Assembly (NCBI RefSeq): GCF_000392615.1
Contig: NZ_KB933398.1
Coordinates: 1,419,391 to 1,483,390 of the forward strand
Direction of reading: 5' to 3'
From: Lysinibacillus sphaericus OT4b.31
Lineage (GTDB): Bacteria > Bacillota > Bacilli > Bacillales_A > Planococcaceae
Length of the DNA stretch: 64,000 bases
Positions 45,028-55,072 of this stretch are shown piece after piece; position 1 is the stretch's first letter; every line of letters begins with the position of its first letter. Both the position numbers and the translations under genes were made by a program. The notes beneath the pieces were generated by a model. That model searched no databases and was not told the DNA's origin. It worked only from the letters and a program-made list of their open reading frames with translations.

Positions 45028-46500
45028 ATGCAATTAGCTGAGTTGTTAAAAGACTGGCCGTGCAGTGTGACAGGTGGATCGATTCGAACAACTATTACTG
45101 GTGTTGAGGATTACGCACAGGCGGTGAAACCTGGGGATATTTTTGTTGTGCGCAAAGGCAAGAAAACATCCGGGAGCCGGTTTGTAAAAGAAGCATTAGC
45201 CAGAGGTGCTGCTGCCATTGTATCTGAGGAAAGTATTTCATTACCCGTCACTGATCAAAATATTCCTTTCGTATGGGTACCAAATACCGCATTGTTTTTA
45301 TCATTTGCTAGTGCAAAACTTGCGGCCTTTCCTGCAGAGGCTTTAACCGTTGTTGCGATTACAGGAACAAATGGTAAAACGACAGTGAGCCATTTTGTTA
45401 GTCAATTATTAAAAGCGTTACATAACGATGTAGCCGTTATTGGAACAGTTGGTTTCTTCATTAATGGGCAAAGGCAACAAACATCGTATGAGCAGTTGAC
45501 AACATTACAGGCAAAAGAGCTACAGCCAATATTAAAACAATGTGTGCGTCAAGGAGTGACACATGTTGTTTTAGAAGCCTCTTCGATGGGTTTACAACAA
45601 CATAGACTTGATCATTGTGATATTGATTGTGGTGTATTTTTGAACTTGTCAGAGGATCACCTAGAGGATCATGGGGGATTAGAGGCATATAAACGAGCGA
45701 AAAAAAGATTGGCAGACTTGTCAAAGAAACTTGTGTTGAATGGAGACGACAATTTTTGCCGCTCAGTCGGTATATACGATAAGAAAAAATCGTGTTCATT
45801 TGGCTTTGATAATCACAATGATTTACATATTCAAATTGTGAGTGAGACACGGGGAAAAACAGTACTTTGTTTGCAAACATCAAAGAGCGAGCATATAGTA
45901 GCTATCCCTTTTGTTGGTAAGTACCATTTGCAAAATTCAGTGGCCGCATTAATGGCTGTTTGGCGTCTTGGTTATTCAATTGAAGAGATAGCTGAGCATA
46001 TGTGGGCATTAAAATTACCTGAAGGGAGACTCGAAAAAATTGACAATCCTCTTGGTATTGATGTCTACGTAGATTATGCCCATACAGCAGAGGCACTACA
46101 GGCTGTTTTACAAACTTTTGATAGCAAGAAGACGCTACTCCTTGTTTTTAGCTGCGGCGGCAATCGAGACAAGGCAAAACGCTTTGCGATGGGCGCGGTG
46201 GCCAGTAAATATGCTGATATAATTTTTTTAACGACTGATAATCCCCGCGATGAGGATCCTATCTTAATTAATGAAAGTATTATTGCGGGTTTTTCTGAAC
46301 AACAGTATTATGAAATTTTTTTAGATCGCAGGGTTGCAATTCATCAGGCCTTGGCAAAGGCACAAAAAGGAGATATTGTCCTTGTTGCTGGAAAAGGGCA
46401 TGAACAGACGCAACAAATAAAGAATCTTAAGTTCCCTTTTTCTGATCAACAATGTATTCAAGATTATTTTACCAATCTTATGATTGGCGACGTTGAATGA
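45028..46500 (+). CDS. MurE-type Mur ligase, probable meso-DAP-adding (orphan)
   Basis: UDP-MurNAc-L-Ala-D-Glu amino-acid ligase (490 aa). The N-terminal domain binds UDP. The ATPase P-loop TGTNGKTT is at 112-119, and the region with the carbamylated Lys is near 225. The third domain has HTAEALQAVL and the substrate-selecting motif DNPR at 404-407, then AGKGHE at 454-459. DNPR with GKGHE marks meso-diaminopimelate enzymes, whereas lysine-adding MurE proteins differ there. It lies outside the mraZ-led division cluster, alone after IS debris, behind a sigma-K-like promoter. In lysine-wall sporeformers such as Lysinibacillus sphaericus the cortex contains DAP, so this may be the cortex enzyme. 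EASSMGLQQHRLD replaces the usual EVSSHALxxxR, a divergence consistent with a paralogue. Confidence 0.9.
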   Translation: MQLAELLKDWPCSVTGGSIRTTITGVEDYAQAVKPGDIFVVRKGKKTSGSRFVKEALARGAAAIVSEESISLPVTDQNIPFVWVPNTALFLSFASAKLAAFPAEALTVVAITGTNGKTTVSHFVSQLLKALHNDVAVIGTVGFFINGQRQQTSYEQLTTLQAKELQPILKQCVRQGVTHVVLEASSMGLQQHRLDHCDIDCGVFLNLSEDHLEDHGGLEAYKRAKKRLADLSKKLVLNGDDNFCRSVGIYDKKKSCSFGFDNHNDLHIQIVSETRGKTVLCLQTSKSEHIVAIPFVGKYHLQNSVAALMAVWRLGYSIEEIAEHMWALKLPEGRLEKIDNPLGIDVYVDYAHTAEALQAVLQTFDSKKTLLLVFSCGGNRDKAKRFAMGAVASKYADIIFLTTDNPRDEDPILINESIIAGFSEQQYYEIFLDRRVAIHQALAKAQKGDIVLVAGKGHEQTQQIKNLKFPFSDQQCIQDYFTNLMIGDVE

Positions 46501-46981
46501 CGAAGAAAGAAGCTGTGGCAGTAGCGAGTTGGCGGCCTGTTTCATCCTCGATATCACATGCCATCACGAGTGTTTGTCGTCCCTTATGTACAAAACGTCC
46601 GCGTGCAATTAGTTCTTTATTTGTAGTTGTTGCAATATAAGAAATGTTGATATTAGTCGTTACAACATTAAAACCCTCTGCTACAGAACGTGAAGCTAGT
46701 CCTCCCATTGCTGCGTCAGCAACGGTTGCAATGATTCCTCCATGTGGTACTTTAATTGTATTATGAATAACCGGTGTAATTGGAATACGGACCTCACTGA
46801 CCTCAGGCTCGAATTTGCCCACCATGTGCAAGGTAGCGTTAATGTAACGGCGATGGATTCCTTGTTGCTTTTGGCGAAGTCCGCTTAGCAAATGTAGTAA
46901 AACTTCCTCATCCTCCATAGTACTTTTTTGTAAAATATCTGCTAGTAAATCTTCTATTTGTTCTTTAGATGAAGGTAACAA
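46478..46981 (-). CDS. PaaI-type hotdog thioesterase
   Basis: A 167-aa hotdog-fold protein of the PaaI/YbgC thioesterase group. The active-site strand HNTIKVPHGGIIATVADAAMG is present (residues about 84-104), followed by VTTNINISYIATT and GRQTLVMACDIEDE. It probably hydrolyses small acyl-CoA thioesters. Its end overlaps the 3-prime end of murE by 23 bases on the opposite strand. It starts close to the divergent ylbF. Confidence 0.88.
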   Translation of the reverse strand: MLPSSKEQIEDLLADILQKSTMEDEEVLLHLLSGLRQKQQGIHRRYINATLHMVGKFEPEVSEVRIPITPVIHNTIKVPHGGIIATVADAAMGGLASRSVAEGFNVVTTNINISYIATTTNKELIARGRFVHKGRQTLVMACDIEDETGRQLATATASFFVIQRRQS

Positions 46982-47070
46982 GATTAAAAACTCCTTTATA
47001 ATTGAAATATCAATAATGTAAAATTACCATAAAATCTGTTATGATGGGTAAGAGATTGGGGGAATTAAAA

Positions 47071-47517
47071 ATGATGATGACCTCTGAATGGGCAATCATT
47101 TTGGATGAGGCCGATGCGCTTTGTGAGATGATTCTGTCCTCTGAACCTGCAAATACGCTGGAAGAGGCGTATAAGGCTGTATATAGCGATGCTCATTTAG
47201 TGGGAGCTATTCACGCTTTTGGCCGCATGAAGGAGCAATACGAAGATGTACAACGTTTCGGAAAATATCATCCGGACTATCATACAATAATGAAATCGAT
47301 TCGTCAGCAAAAGCGCGAACTTGATTTAAATGAAAAAGTTGCAGCATTAAAGATAGCTGAAAACGATTTTCAAGATTTACTTGATGAAATTAGCTTGCTA
47401 ATTGGGAAAACAGTATCAGAAGCGGTAAAAGTTCCTGTAAGTAACCCTTTCTTTGCATCCAATTCTTCATGTGGAAGTGGCTGTGGCTCTGGGGGCTCTT
47501 GCTCCTGCTCCGCCTAA
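47071..47517 (+). CDS. ylbF: YlbF family regulator
   Basis: Helical YlbF/YmcA-family protein (148 aa). In B. subtilis YlbF, YmcA and YaaT form the Y-complex, which carries iron-sulfur clusters and affects RNase Y and development. The helical YlbF domain spans about residues 5-130. The C-terminal tail is Gly/Ser/Cys-rich with four Cys (CGSGCGSGG then CSC), likely Fe-S ligands. The ATG at 47071 follows TTGGGGGAA. It occupies the B. subtilis ylbF position. Confidence 0.9.
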   Translation: MMMTSEWAIILDEADALCEMILSSEPANTLEEAYKAVYSDAHLVGAIHAFGRMKEQYEDVQRFGKYHPDYHTIMKSIRQQKRELDLNEKVAALKIAENDFQDLLDEISLLIGKTVSEAVKVPVSNPFFASNSSCGSGCGSGGSCSCSA

Positions 47518-47557
47518 AATAGAGGAAGTGTCCAAACGACGCTTCTTCTATTTTTTT
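47517..47557 (+). terminator. Terminator of ylbF
   Basis: AAAATAGA-GGAAG pairs with CTTC-TTCTATTTT around a 13-base loop, followed by T residues. Confidence 0.85.
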
Positions 47558-47615
47558 TATGCGAAAAATTGTATAGTAATTGTGTAAGGAAGGTAAGAAA
47601 TAGGGGGTACTGTAG

Positions 47616-48668
47616 ATGAAGACATATCGAATTGCCGTTATACCTGGAGATGGTATTGGAAAAGAGGTTGTCCCAGCGGCGATGAAAGTACTTGATAAGG
47701 CTGCACAATTAGATGGGGATTTTCGATTTGAATGGACTACTTTCACATGGGGGTGCGATTATTATTTAGAGACAGGGAAAATGATGCCTGATGATGGAAT
47801 TGAAATATTAAAAGGCTACGACCAGATTTTTTTAGGTGCTGTTGGTATGCCTGAGATGGTGCCTGATCACATTTCACTATGGGGGCTACTGATTAAGATT
47901 CGCCGTGAAATGAAGCAATCGATTAATGTACGTCCAGCAAAATTAATACAAGGATTACCTTCACCATTGCGCAATCCTAATGGTTTTGATTTTGTTGTTG
48001 TTCGTGAAAACTCAGAAGGAGAATATGCTGAGAGTGGTGGGCGTATTCATAGTGGACAGGATGAAGTGGCGATTCAAAATGCTATTTTCACAAGAAAGGG
48101 TACAGAACGTGCAATACGATATGCTTTTGATATGGCAAAATCCCGACGTCAGCATGTCACGAGTGCTACAAAATCAAATGGATTAACATACAGTATGCCT
48201 TTTTGGGATGAAGTTTTTGCTGAAGTGGGTAGAGATTATGAGGATATTGGACAAGTATCAAATCATATTGATGCATTAGCTGCATTTCTAGTGATGAAGC
48301 CAGAAAACTTTGATGTCATCGTCGCATCGAATTTATTCGGTGATATTTTAACCGATTTAGGTGGCGCTATTATGGGCAGTATCGGCATTGCGCCAGCGGC
48401 AAACTTAAATATTGAACGGCTATATCCATCAATGTTTGAGCCCGTACATGGCTCTGCCCCTGATATTGCAGGACAAGGTATCGCTAATCCACTGGGCCAA
48501 ATATGGACAGGTAAAATGATGCTTGATTTTTTAGGCTATCAAGAGCTAGGTAAAAGAGTGCTAAATGCGATTGAAGACACCTTATCACAAGGTATAAAAA
48601 CTGCTGATTTGGGCGGCACAGCGACATTACAAGATGTGACAGATGCCGTATTACATTATTTACAATAA
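47616..48668 (+). CDS. Beta-decarboxylating dehydrogenase, tartrate/D-malate type
   Basis: NAD-dependent decarboxylating dehydrogenase (350 aa) of the isopropylmalate/isocitrate family. The N-terminal AVIPGDGIGKEV is followed by WGCDYYLETGKMMPDDG and PDHISLWGLLIKIRRE, segments that match the TtuC/DmlA/YcsA group (tartrate or D-malate) rather than LeuB. Metal ligands lie in SNLFGDILTDLGGAIMGSIG. The carboxylate substrate fits the Tct transporter in the same window, but a link is speculative. It is inserted between ylbF and ylbG. AGGGGGTAC precedes the ATG. Confidence 0.85.
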   Translation: MKTYRIAVIPGDGIGKEVVPAAMKVLDKAAQLDGDFRFEWTTFTWGCDYYLETGKMMPDDGIEILKGYDQIFLGAVGMPEMVPDHISLWGLLIKIRREMKQSINVRPAKLIQGLPSPLRNPNGFDFVVVRENSEGEYAESGGRIHSGQDEVAIQNAIFTRKGTERAIRYAFDMAKSRRQHVTSATKSNGLTYSMPFWDEVFAEVGRDYEDIGQVSNHIDALAAFLVMKPENFDVIVASNLFGDILTDLGGAIMGSIGIAPAANLNIERLYPSMFEPVHGSAPDIAGQGIANPLGQIWTGKMMLDFLGYQELGKRVLNAIEDTLSQGIKTADLGGTATLQDVTDAVLHYLQ

Positions 48669-48706
48669 AGTCGTTGCTTAAAAAAGTATAGGGTGGGGAT
48701 GACTTA

Positions 48707-49180
48707 ATGCTAAATTTTTTTGTGTATAACTGGCAAGTAAGAGATGAATGGTTTCAGTGGTGTCATCAGCTGTGTATCGATGAATTATTAAAGCGCCGTA
48801 CTGGTGGAGCAGGAAGTATTTTATATACGTTATTTCATATTATAGATGTTGAGTATAGCTGGATTCGTGGTATTCAACACAAAGAAGACAGAATATTTAG
48901 TTTTAAAGATTACAGAACGCTTGAAAAGATTGAAATGCTCTCAACAAAATTGCGGAACGAAATAATTGAATTTTTAAAGTCCAATAAGGAATTTAATGAT
49001 GGGGTTGTAACAGTCGCTTGGGATGAAAATGAATATACAAAAAACGACATATTACATCATGTTATTGTTCATGAAATTCATCATATTGGGCAGCTTTCTG
49101 TCTGGGCAAGAGAAATAGCTTTACCTCCTGTTCCTGCAAATTATATTGGTAGAGATTTTAAGTCTTATGTTAAAGACTAA
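48707..49180 (+). CDS. DinB-family protein
   Basis: A 157-aa four-helix protein of the DinB/YfiT fold. It has a His near residue 45 (LFHIIDVEYSW) and the pair in HVIVHEIHHIGQLSVWARE near 125-140, which form the usual metal site. Family members include bacillithiol- and mycothiol-dependent transferases; the window also encodes BshC, but a functional link is inference. RBS GGTGGGGATG lies upstream. It ends at a hairpin shared with the converging GDPD gene. Confidence 0.82.
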   Translation: MLNFFVYNWQVRDEWFQWCHQLCIDELLKRRTGGAGSILYTLFHIIDVEYSWIRGIQHKEDRIFSFKDYRTLEKIEMLSTKLRNEIIEFLKSNKEFNDGVVTVAWDENEYTKNDILHHVIVHEIHHIGQLSVWAREIALPPVPANYIGRDFKSYVKD

Positions 49181-49181
49181 A

Positions 49182-49222
49182 ACAAGAGGTAAGGGCATTT
49201 ATAAAGAGCTCTTACCTCTTGT
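49182..49222. terminator. Hairpin between the converging DinB-like and GDPD genes
   Basis: ACAAGAGGTAAG pairs with CTTACCTCTTGT. The best T tail is on the minus strand (TTTTAG). Confidence 0.75.
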
Positions 49223-49246
49223 AACAGATTTGAATTCTTCATACGA

Positions 49247-50152
49247 TTATTCTTGTGTCTTTAATAGCTCCACAGCTATATCAGGTCGATCAGTAATGAT
49301 ACCTTTTGCACCGTTGTGAATTAATTTATTCATAGTCGTTTCATCATTGATTGTCCAATAGTGTACAGGAATGTTTAAATTGTTTAAAAACTGAATAAAT
49401 TTCGGTGAATCTAGCGTGACAACTCCTGATTTCGGAGGGAGTTGAAAAACATCTACTTTTGGATGATATAAATGGCCGAATTGGCTAGAAAACGCAGTGA
49501 ATGCTTTTCGTACATCTGATTCACCAGCACCTAATGCAACTTGGTTTTGTGCATACAAATTAAAACGGTCTATCTGTTCCCCGTAAAGGCTTGTGACAAT
49601 CACACGATTTTCTGCGCCCAGCTCTTCAATTAAACGCCAAAGCTTGGACGGCATTAAACTACCCTCATACGTATCAGGAGCATCTTTAATATCAATATTT
49701 ACCAACATATTTGGGTAGCTTTCTAGTAGTTCGCGCAGTGTGACAACATCTGTTTTTACATCTCGGTAAGGGTTTCCCCCCTGTAAATCTTCGAAATGAT
49801 AGCCGTGATTCAATGCGTTGATTTCTGCTAATGTCATGTCTGCCACTAGACCGTAACCATCAGTCGTACGTTCGACCGTAGCATCATGAAAGACGATAAT
49901 TTCCTCGTCTTTTGTTAAACGAATGTCTATTTCAAAGCCGTCTACACCAAGTTGTGCGGATTTTTCAAAAGCAAGCACTGTATGCTCAGGTGCTAAATGG
50001 GCTCCGCCGCGGTGCGCAATAATAATCGGACGATCATATTGTAATGCTTGTTTTTCTTCACGTTGCTGAGGTTTAGATATAGCTTTACTACCTGCCCAAG
50101 CTGCTGCACTAGCTGCAGCGATTGCAAGTGCTATGTTTGTTTTTTTACCCAT
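49247..50152 (-). CDS. Glycerophosphodiester phosphodiesterase
   Basis: GDPD-family TIM barrel (301 aa) that releases glycerol-3-phosphate from lipid-derived or teichoic-acid diesters. An N-terminal hydrophobic segment (IALAIAAASAAAWAGS) gives an anchor or signal. Catalytic motifs: HRGG and PEHT near residue 48, EIDIRLTKD near 70, and HD near 85. The segment NIPVHYWTINDE near 267 is also typical. The ATG at 50152 follows AAGGAGG; the frame to 50170 overlaps that site. Confidence 0.9.
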   Translation of the reverse strand: MGKKTNIALAIAAASAAAWAGSKAISKPQQREEKQALQYDRPIIIAHRGGAHLAPEHTVLAFEKSAQLGVDGFEIDIRLTKDEEIIVFHDATVERTTDGYGLVADMTLAEINALNHGYHFEDLQGGNPYRDVKTDVVTLRELLESYPNMLVNIDIKDAPDTYEGSLMPSKLWRLIEELGAENRVIVTSLYGEQIDRFNLYAQNQVALGAGESDVRKAFTAFSSQFGHLYHPKVDVFQLPPKSGVVTLDSPKFIQFLNNLNIPVHYWTINDETTMNKLIHNGAKGIITDRPDIAVELLKTQE

Positions 50153-50608
50153 ATTCGTCCTCCTTGACAATCAAATTAATAAAAAAGGTACTGGTGAATT
50201 CACTATTTTTTATCTTGATTTAATTGATGTACAAACACCGTTTGAATCTGCGGAACTATGACAAAAGTACTTCGCTCTAAGACAATTTACCTGTGCGATA
50301 ACGGACGCCTGTGAAGCAAAATCCAGTTTGTCATAAGCTCCTGCGGTTGTCTCAAATTATGAAGGATAAAAATTTTGTTAGCTTAAAACACAACCCATTC
50401 ATAAGAATAAGGTTTAACTGACCTGTTCAACGCGCTTGTTTAAAACATTTTAAAATCGAGATGTAACGATGATGAGACGTAATTAAATGGCTAAACTTAA
50501 GTGCTTTTAAAGCACTTTTATCTAGCATAAGTAAATGGAATCTGTCGATAAACGCGCTATGCTTTTCCATTATAACGGAAAAACGAGCGTTCTGTCAGCT
50601 AAACTCTG
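50153..50608. other. Intergenic region without a recognisable gene
   Basis: No gene is visible here. It is AT-rich with scattered, decayed GC-rich repeat bits (CTCCTGCGGTTGTCTC near 50338) and one small hairpin (AAGTGCTTTTAAAGCACTT at 50500-50518). The promoter of ylbG follows. Confidence 0.5.
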
Positions 50609-50638
50609 TTGCTATCATTTTCCGGTCTATGGTATTCT
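50609..50638 (+). promoter_or_regulatory. Sigma-A promoter of ylbG
   Basis: TTGCTA (50609-50614) and TATTCT (50633-50638) are 18 bases apart. Confidence 0.5.
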
Positions 50639-50665
50639 TTTATGTAAGAAATGAGGGAAAACTAT

Positions 50666-50938
50666 ATGAACGAACGACAAGGGCTGATCGTTTACGTCCA
50701 TCAATTAAAACATGCAAAGTCACTTCGAAAATATGGTCATGTTCATTATATTTCTCGTAAGCAAAAATATGTAGTGCTTTATTGCGATCGAGAGGACATT
50801 GAAATGATGACAACAAAACTACAACGCCTTCCTTTTGTGAAAGACGTTGTGGAATCTTACCGTCCATTCGTTAAAACTGAGTTCGAAAATGCTAAACCAG
50901 ATAAAGCGAAGGAATATGACTATAAAGCGGGTCTTTAA
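50666..50938 (+). CDS. ylbG: UPF0298 family protein YlbG
   Basis: A 90-aa protein of the UPF0298 family. It has the family core [20 protein letters not shown] and [12 protein letters not shown], then [18 protein letters not shown]. Function is unknown. The ATG at 50666 follows TGAGGGAAA; the frame to 50651 lies inside that site. Position before rsmD and coaD matches B. subtilis. Confidence 0.9.
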   Translation: MNERQGLIVYVHQLKHAKSLRKYGHVHYISRKQKYVVLYCDREDIEMMTTKLQRLPFVKDVVESYRPFVKTEFENAKPDKAKEYDYKAGL

Positions 50939-50940
50939 GC

Positions 50941-51330
50941 TTAGTTTAATGCTGGGATATAGTGATGTAGTCTCATTATTCCAATTAAGTATTGATAAAA
51001 TAGTTTTGGCTCCGAAAATATAGATGAGTGCTTTATTTCTACAACAACCGCTTTACGACCTAGTTGTTCAATACATTCTTCGAACATGATTTGACGCTTT
51101 GAAGGCTTTTCCTCATTAAAAGGAATGCCTTCACGACAAATATAAATCGGCATGAATTTACTTTCACCTACTGGTTTTAAAGCGACAGCTAAAGAGGCAA
51201 CCTTTTTTTCTTCTTTTGTGGATGTTAGTATAAAGGCTTGATGGAAGCGCTCTTGATTGGTTTTAATCATTTCAAGTAGCTCATATACATCACCATAGCC
51301 TTCACCTAATTCTATAAATTGTTGTGGCAT
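50941..51330 (-). CDS. Conserved hypothetical protein (DUF7147-like)
   Basis: A 129-aa protein. It opens MPQQFIELGEGYGDVYELLE and contains ASLAVALKPVGESKFMPIYICREGIP, then a C-terminal helical part. I associate it with DUF7147 proteins, sometimes mis-annotated as methylthioribose kinase, but it is far too short for a kinase and has no ATP motif. Its stop is two bases from the ylbG stop. Function is unknown. Confidence 0.72.
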   Translation of the reverse strand: MPQQFIELGEGYGDVYELLEMIKTNQERFHQAFILTSTKEEKKVASLAVALKPVGESKFMPIYICREGIPFNEEKPSKRQIMFEECIEQLGRKAVVVEIKHSSIFSEPKLFYQYLIGIMRLHHYIPALN

Positions 51331-51387
51331 TTAAACTTGCACATCCTTTCCAATACACATAGTATCATGCTGCGGGAGGTCAAGCAC

Positions 51388-52809
51388 ATGAAATTTGCAA
51401 TGAGTTTTTTTTCCATTCTTGCACTAATTATTACAGGAACAATATTTTTCCAGTATCAAGCGTATTCATCAGATTTAGAAACGGGAAATGGAGAATTCCA
51501 TTACTCACAGGAAATTGAATTTGTCTATCGTGAAAACAGTCTAGATATCAGACAGCATTTTAAAAACTTGCCAAATCAAAAAGTGAAAATAAAGTGGCCC
51601 AAAAATGCGATAGATCCAAGTTGTTTTATCGAAAACGAGAAAAGCTGTAATCGTTTATCACAAGAAGTATCCTATTTTGCAAAAGGCGATACTAAATCAC
51701 AGTCTGTTTCGTACATAATTCCTATCGAGGGCGGCTTAAAAGATAAAATGCTGCTACAAAACGTTTTGGCAACATTAACAAACGGTGACGCATCTTATAC
51801 TGTTATGCATATTTCAACAGATAGCAAAACGGTCGGTCAATGGATAACAGGTTTACCATTAGTAGGACAACAGCAATTATCACTCGTTAACTACACAATG
51901 TTTAGTGGTAATGGCACAGTTCGTGATATTTATTGGCAGGCTGGAAATCTTAAGGTGCAAGAACAGACGCCAGTTTTATCAATTTATGCACAGCAGGCTA
52001 TTTCGAAAGATTTCTTAAAGTCTCTGGAAACACTGAAATTTTTAAATAATGAACATATATCCATTATTCAAGAAACCAGTCCAGTAGCGGGGCACGATGA
52101 TCGACTTTTATTTTTACCAACGCTAACTGCACAAGCAGTAGAGCAGGAAGTTGTACTTTCACAAATTAAATCACAATTTACGTTTGAAGATTCACCAGCA
52201 TGGTTGCAAGAAGTTGTGGCATCCTACCTAGTGAAAGAAACTATTGGCTCGGATAAGACAAAGGAAATAGTTAAAACCTTAAAAGAGTTTATGACAGCTA
52301 ACCAAGAGTCGGCATGGCAAAAAGCTTTGGACACTCTCGGAGAGGAATCAATTTCTCCTACGACAATGGACGAGCTTTTATCGGACGTGTTAGACGCCAA
52401 AACTTCTTATTTTAAGTTAAATGCTGCGCAAGAAAATGGTACGTATCCGTTATTGTTTGAAGATGATCGTAGTGTATATGTAGATGACACAATCAAACAA
52501 GATGTTCAGGTTATTTTCTATGAGGGTCAAACTTTATATACAGCTGATACACTGCTACCACACCTTGGCTATACTGCTGGTGAGGGGGAAAATGGGTATT
52601 ACGTAAATAATGACAATCGTACATTCCGATTCCCGAAAGATCCAGGATTCTACGTATTCAATCAACGTAGATATTCCACAATTTCAGAACCAATCATTAA
52701 AATTGCGAATCGTTATTATGTAGAAGAAGCTTGGTTACAACGTTTATTCCTTGTAGAATTACAAAAAAGTGATGATCGTATCCAAGTATTAACACAAGAA
52801 CAAGAATAA
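51388..52809 (+). CDS. Exported protein with C-terminal stalk-like domain
   Basis: A 473-aa protein of unknown function. An N-terminal hydrophobic segment (FAMSFFSILALIITGTIFF) indicates export or anchoring. The central region (about 30-340) has no motif I recognise; two Cys (CFIENEKSC near 80-88) may form a disulfide. The C-terminal 110 residues (SVYVDDTIKQDVQVIFYEGQ, then LLPHLGY and EEAWLQRLF) look like a copper-amine-oxidase-N-type stalk domain. The ATG at 51388 follows GCGGGAGG. It is upstream of rsmD, where B. subtilis has no such gene in my recollection. Confidence 0.72.
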   Translation: MKFAMSFFSILALIITGTIFFQYQAYSSDLETGNGEFHYSQEIEFVYRENSLDIRQHFKNLPNQKVKIKWPKNAIDPSCFIENEKSCNRLSQEVSYFAKGDTKSQSVSYIIPIEGGLKDKMLLQNVLATLTNGDASYTVMHISTDSKTVGQWITGLPLVGQQQLSLVNYTMFSGNGTVRDIYWQAGNLKVQEQTPVLSIYAQQAISKDFLKSLETLKFLNNEHISIIQETSPVAGHDDRLLFLPTLTAQAVEQEVVLSQIKSQFTFEDSPAWLQEVVASYLVKETIGSDKTKEIVKTLKEFMTANQESAWQKALDTLGEESISPTTMDELLSDVLDAKTSYFKLNAAQENGTYPLLFEDDRSVYVDDTIKQDVQVIFYEGQTLYTADTLLPHLGYTAGEGENGYYVNNDNRTFRFPKDPGFYVFNQRRYSTISEPIIKIANRYYVEEAWLQRLFLVELQKSDDRIQVLTQEQE

Positions 52810-52885
52810 TTTTTTGCAGCGGAGGTGTCCTTTCGCTGCAAAAATGCTTTCTATAAGTAAAAGAAAGTATGGTGACACGCATCTT

Positions 52886-53945
<1,060 letters not shown>

Positions 53946-53947
53946 TG

Positions 53948-53986
53948 AGAAGAGGATGTCTTAATAAGGAGACATCCTCTTCTTTA
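53948..53986. terminator. Terminator of rsmD-coaD
   Basis: AGAAGAGGATGTC pairs with GACATCCTCTTCT around a 10-base loop and is followed by TTTAT. Confidence 0.9.
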
Positions 53987-54052
53987 TATGCACCCAACAT
54001 GAACAATATTTTAACAGTAGTCATTGCCAAGAAAAAATTACCGATAGACTGT

Positions 54053-54952
54053 TTATTTCATGAAGAATACAGCATAAATAGTTGGCACAATGATTATGCT
54101 AAGAAGGCGGAATTTAATATATGGACGAACGGAAAGTTTGGCAGATTTGGCAATAACGAAAATTTGTAAATGGATACTAATACTTTGCATCGTCAATAAT
54201 ATTACAACTAGTAATGGTAAATACGTAAAGCTTGGTAAGGCTGTAACCGTCATTTTCAGTCCATTTGTTACTTCGAGAATTGCGGCTATCGATAATTCTG
54301 CTGACTGAGGGAGATTAGGTAGCATTTTGTCTAATCCTTGTTGCACGATGGTTTGAATAGTGGTGAAAAAAATAATGGTTGTTCCAACTAAAAGAATAGT
54401 TGGTGCTGTTTCTTTAATGCTTTCTGAAAATGGGGCTGCATACAAAGTTGAATTGTGTAAAGAAATGGTAGGTGGGTCGGTTTTTCGAAATAAAAAATAA
54501 CCGACTACTAAGCAACAAATATTAAAACTATGTAGTAAACATAAAAACAGCCATCCGAACGTATTACTGTGTAATAAATCAAGACTCACAAAGCCAAGTA
54601 CAAAAAGCGGACTTGGTGCATGACAAACAGCCAATAAAAAATTTGCTTCTTTAGGGTGTAGTTGTCCGCTATTTTTTAAATAAACAATGGTTGTTGCACC
54701 TGTAGGATAACCGCCGAGTGCGCTAATAAGATAGGCTTGTACGTATAAAGAAGCCCTTTTCGTTTTCGTACGCATAGGAGCGGTTAAACGGAGTAACCAT
54801 TGCGTTAAAATAAGATAAGGTAGTAAATACGGAAATAGCGCCTCCATAAAAAGGTTTACTCCTAAATCAGTGCCAGTATGAGCAGTTTGTGGGAATAACA
54901 AGAGTAATAGAATAAGAAGTATGCAGAGCGCTATTTGAATTGTCGCAAACAT
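54053..54952 (-). CDS. ylbJ: YlbJ-like sporulation integral membrane protein
   Basis: Polytopic membrane protein (299 aa) with nucleoside-recognition (Gate)-type segments: FMEALFPYLLPYLILTQWLL near residue 35, LISALGGYPTGA near 76, and a central AVCHAPSPLFVLGF. In B. subtilis YlbJ is a sporulation protein required for heat-resistant spores. This one is about 100 residues shorter than the B. subtilis protein as I recall it; no frameshift is visible. The ATG at 54952 follows GAGATGA, which is weak. The upstream frame to 55006 is less likely. ylbK, expected next to it, is absent. Confidence 0.82.
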   Translation of the reverse strand: MFATIQIALCILLILLLLLFPQTAHTGTDLGVNLFMEALFPYLLPYLILTQWLLRLTAPMRTKTKRASLYVQAYLISALGGYPTGATTIVYLKNSGQLHPKEANFLLAVCHAPSPLFVLGFVSLDLLHSNTFGWLFLCLLHSFNICCLVVGYFLFRKTDPPTISLHNSTLYAAPFSESIKETAPTILLVGTTIIFFTTIQTIVQQGLDKMLPNLPQSAELSIAAILEVTNGLKMTVTALPSFTYLPLLVVILLTMQSISIHLQIFVIAKSAKLSVRPYIKFRLLSIIIVPTIYAVFFMK

Positions 54953-55072
54953 ATTATCATCTCGTTTCAACTTTTTGTCATTCACATAGGCAAATGCTAA
55001 AATCAATATATGTCAGAAAGGCAAAAACATGAACAGATGGTTTTGCGTGCGTCTTAGGAGGAGTTCGTCCGA

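Noticed and set aside
45461..45883. 140-codon frame antisense to murE
   Set aside because: It is inside a conserved gene, with no start signal and no recognisable motif.
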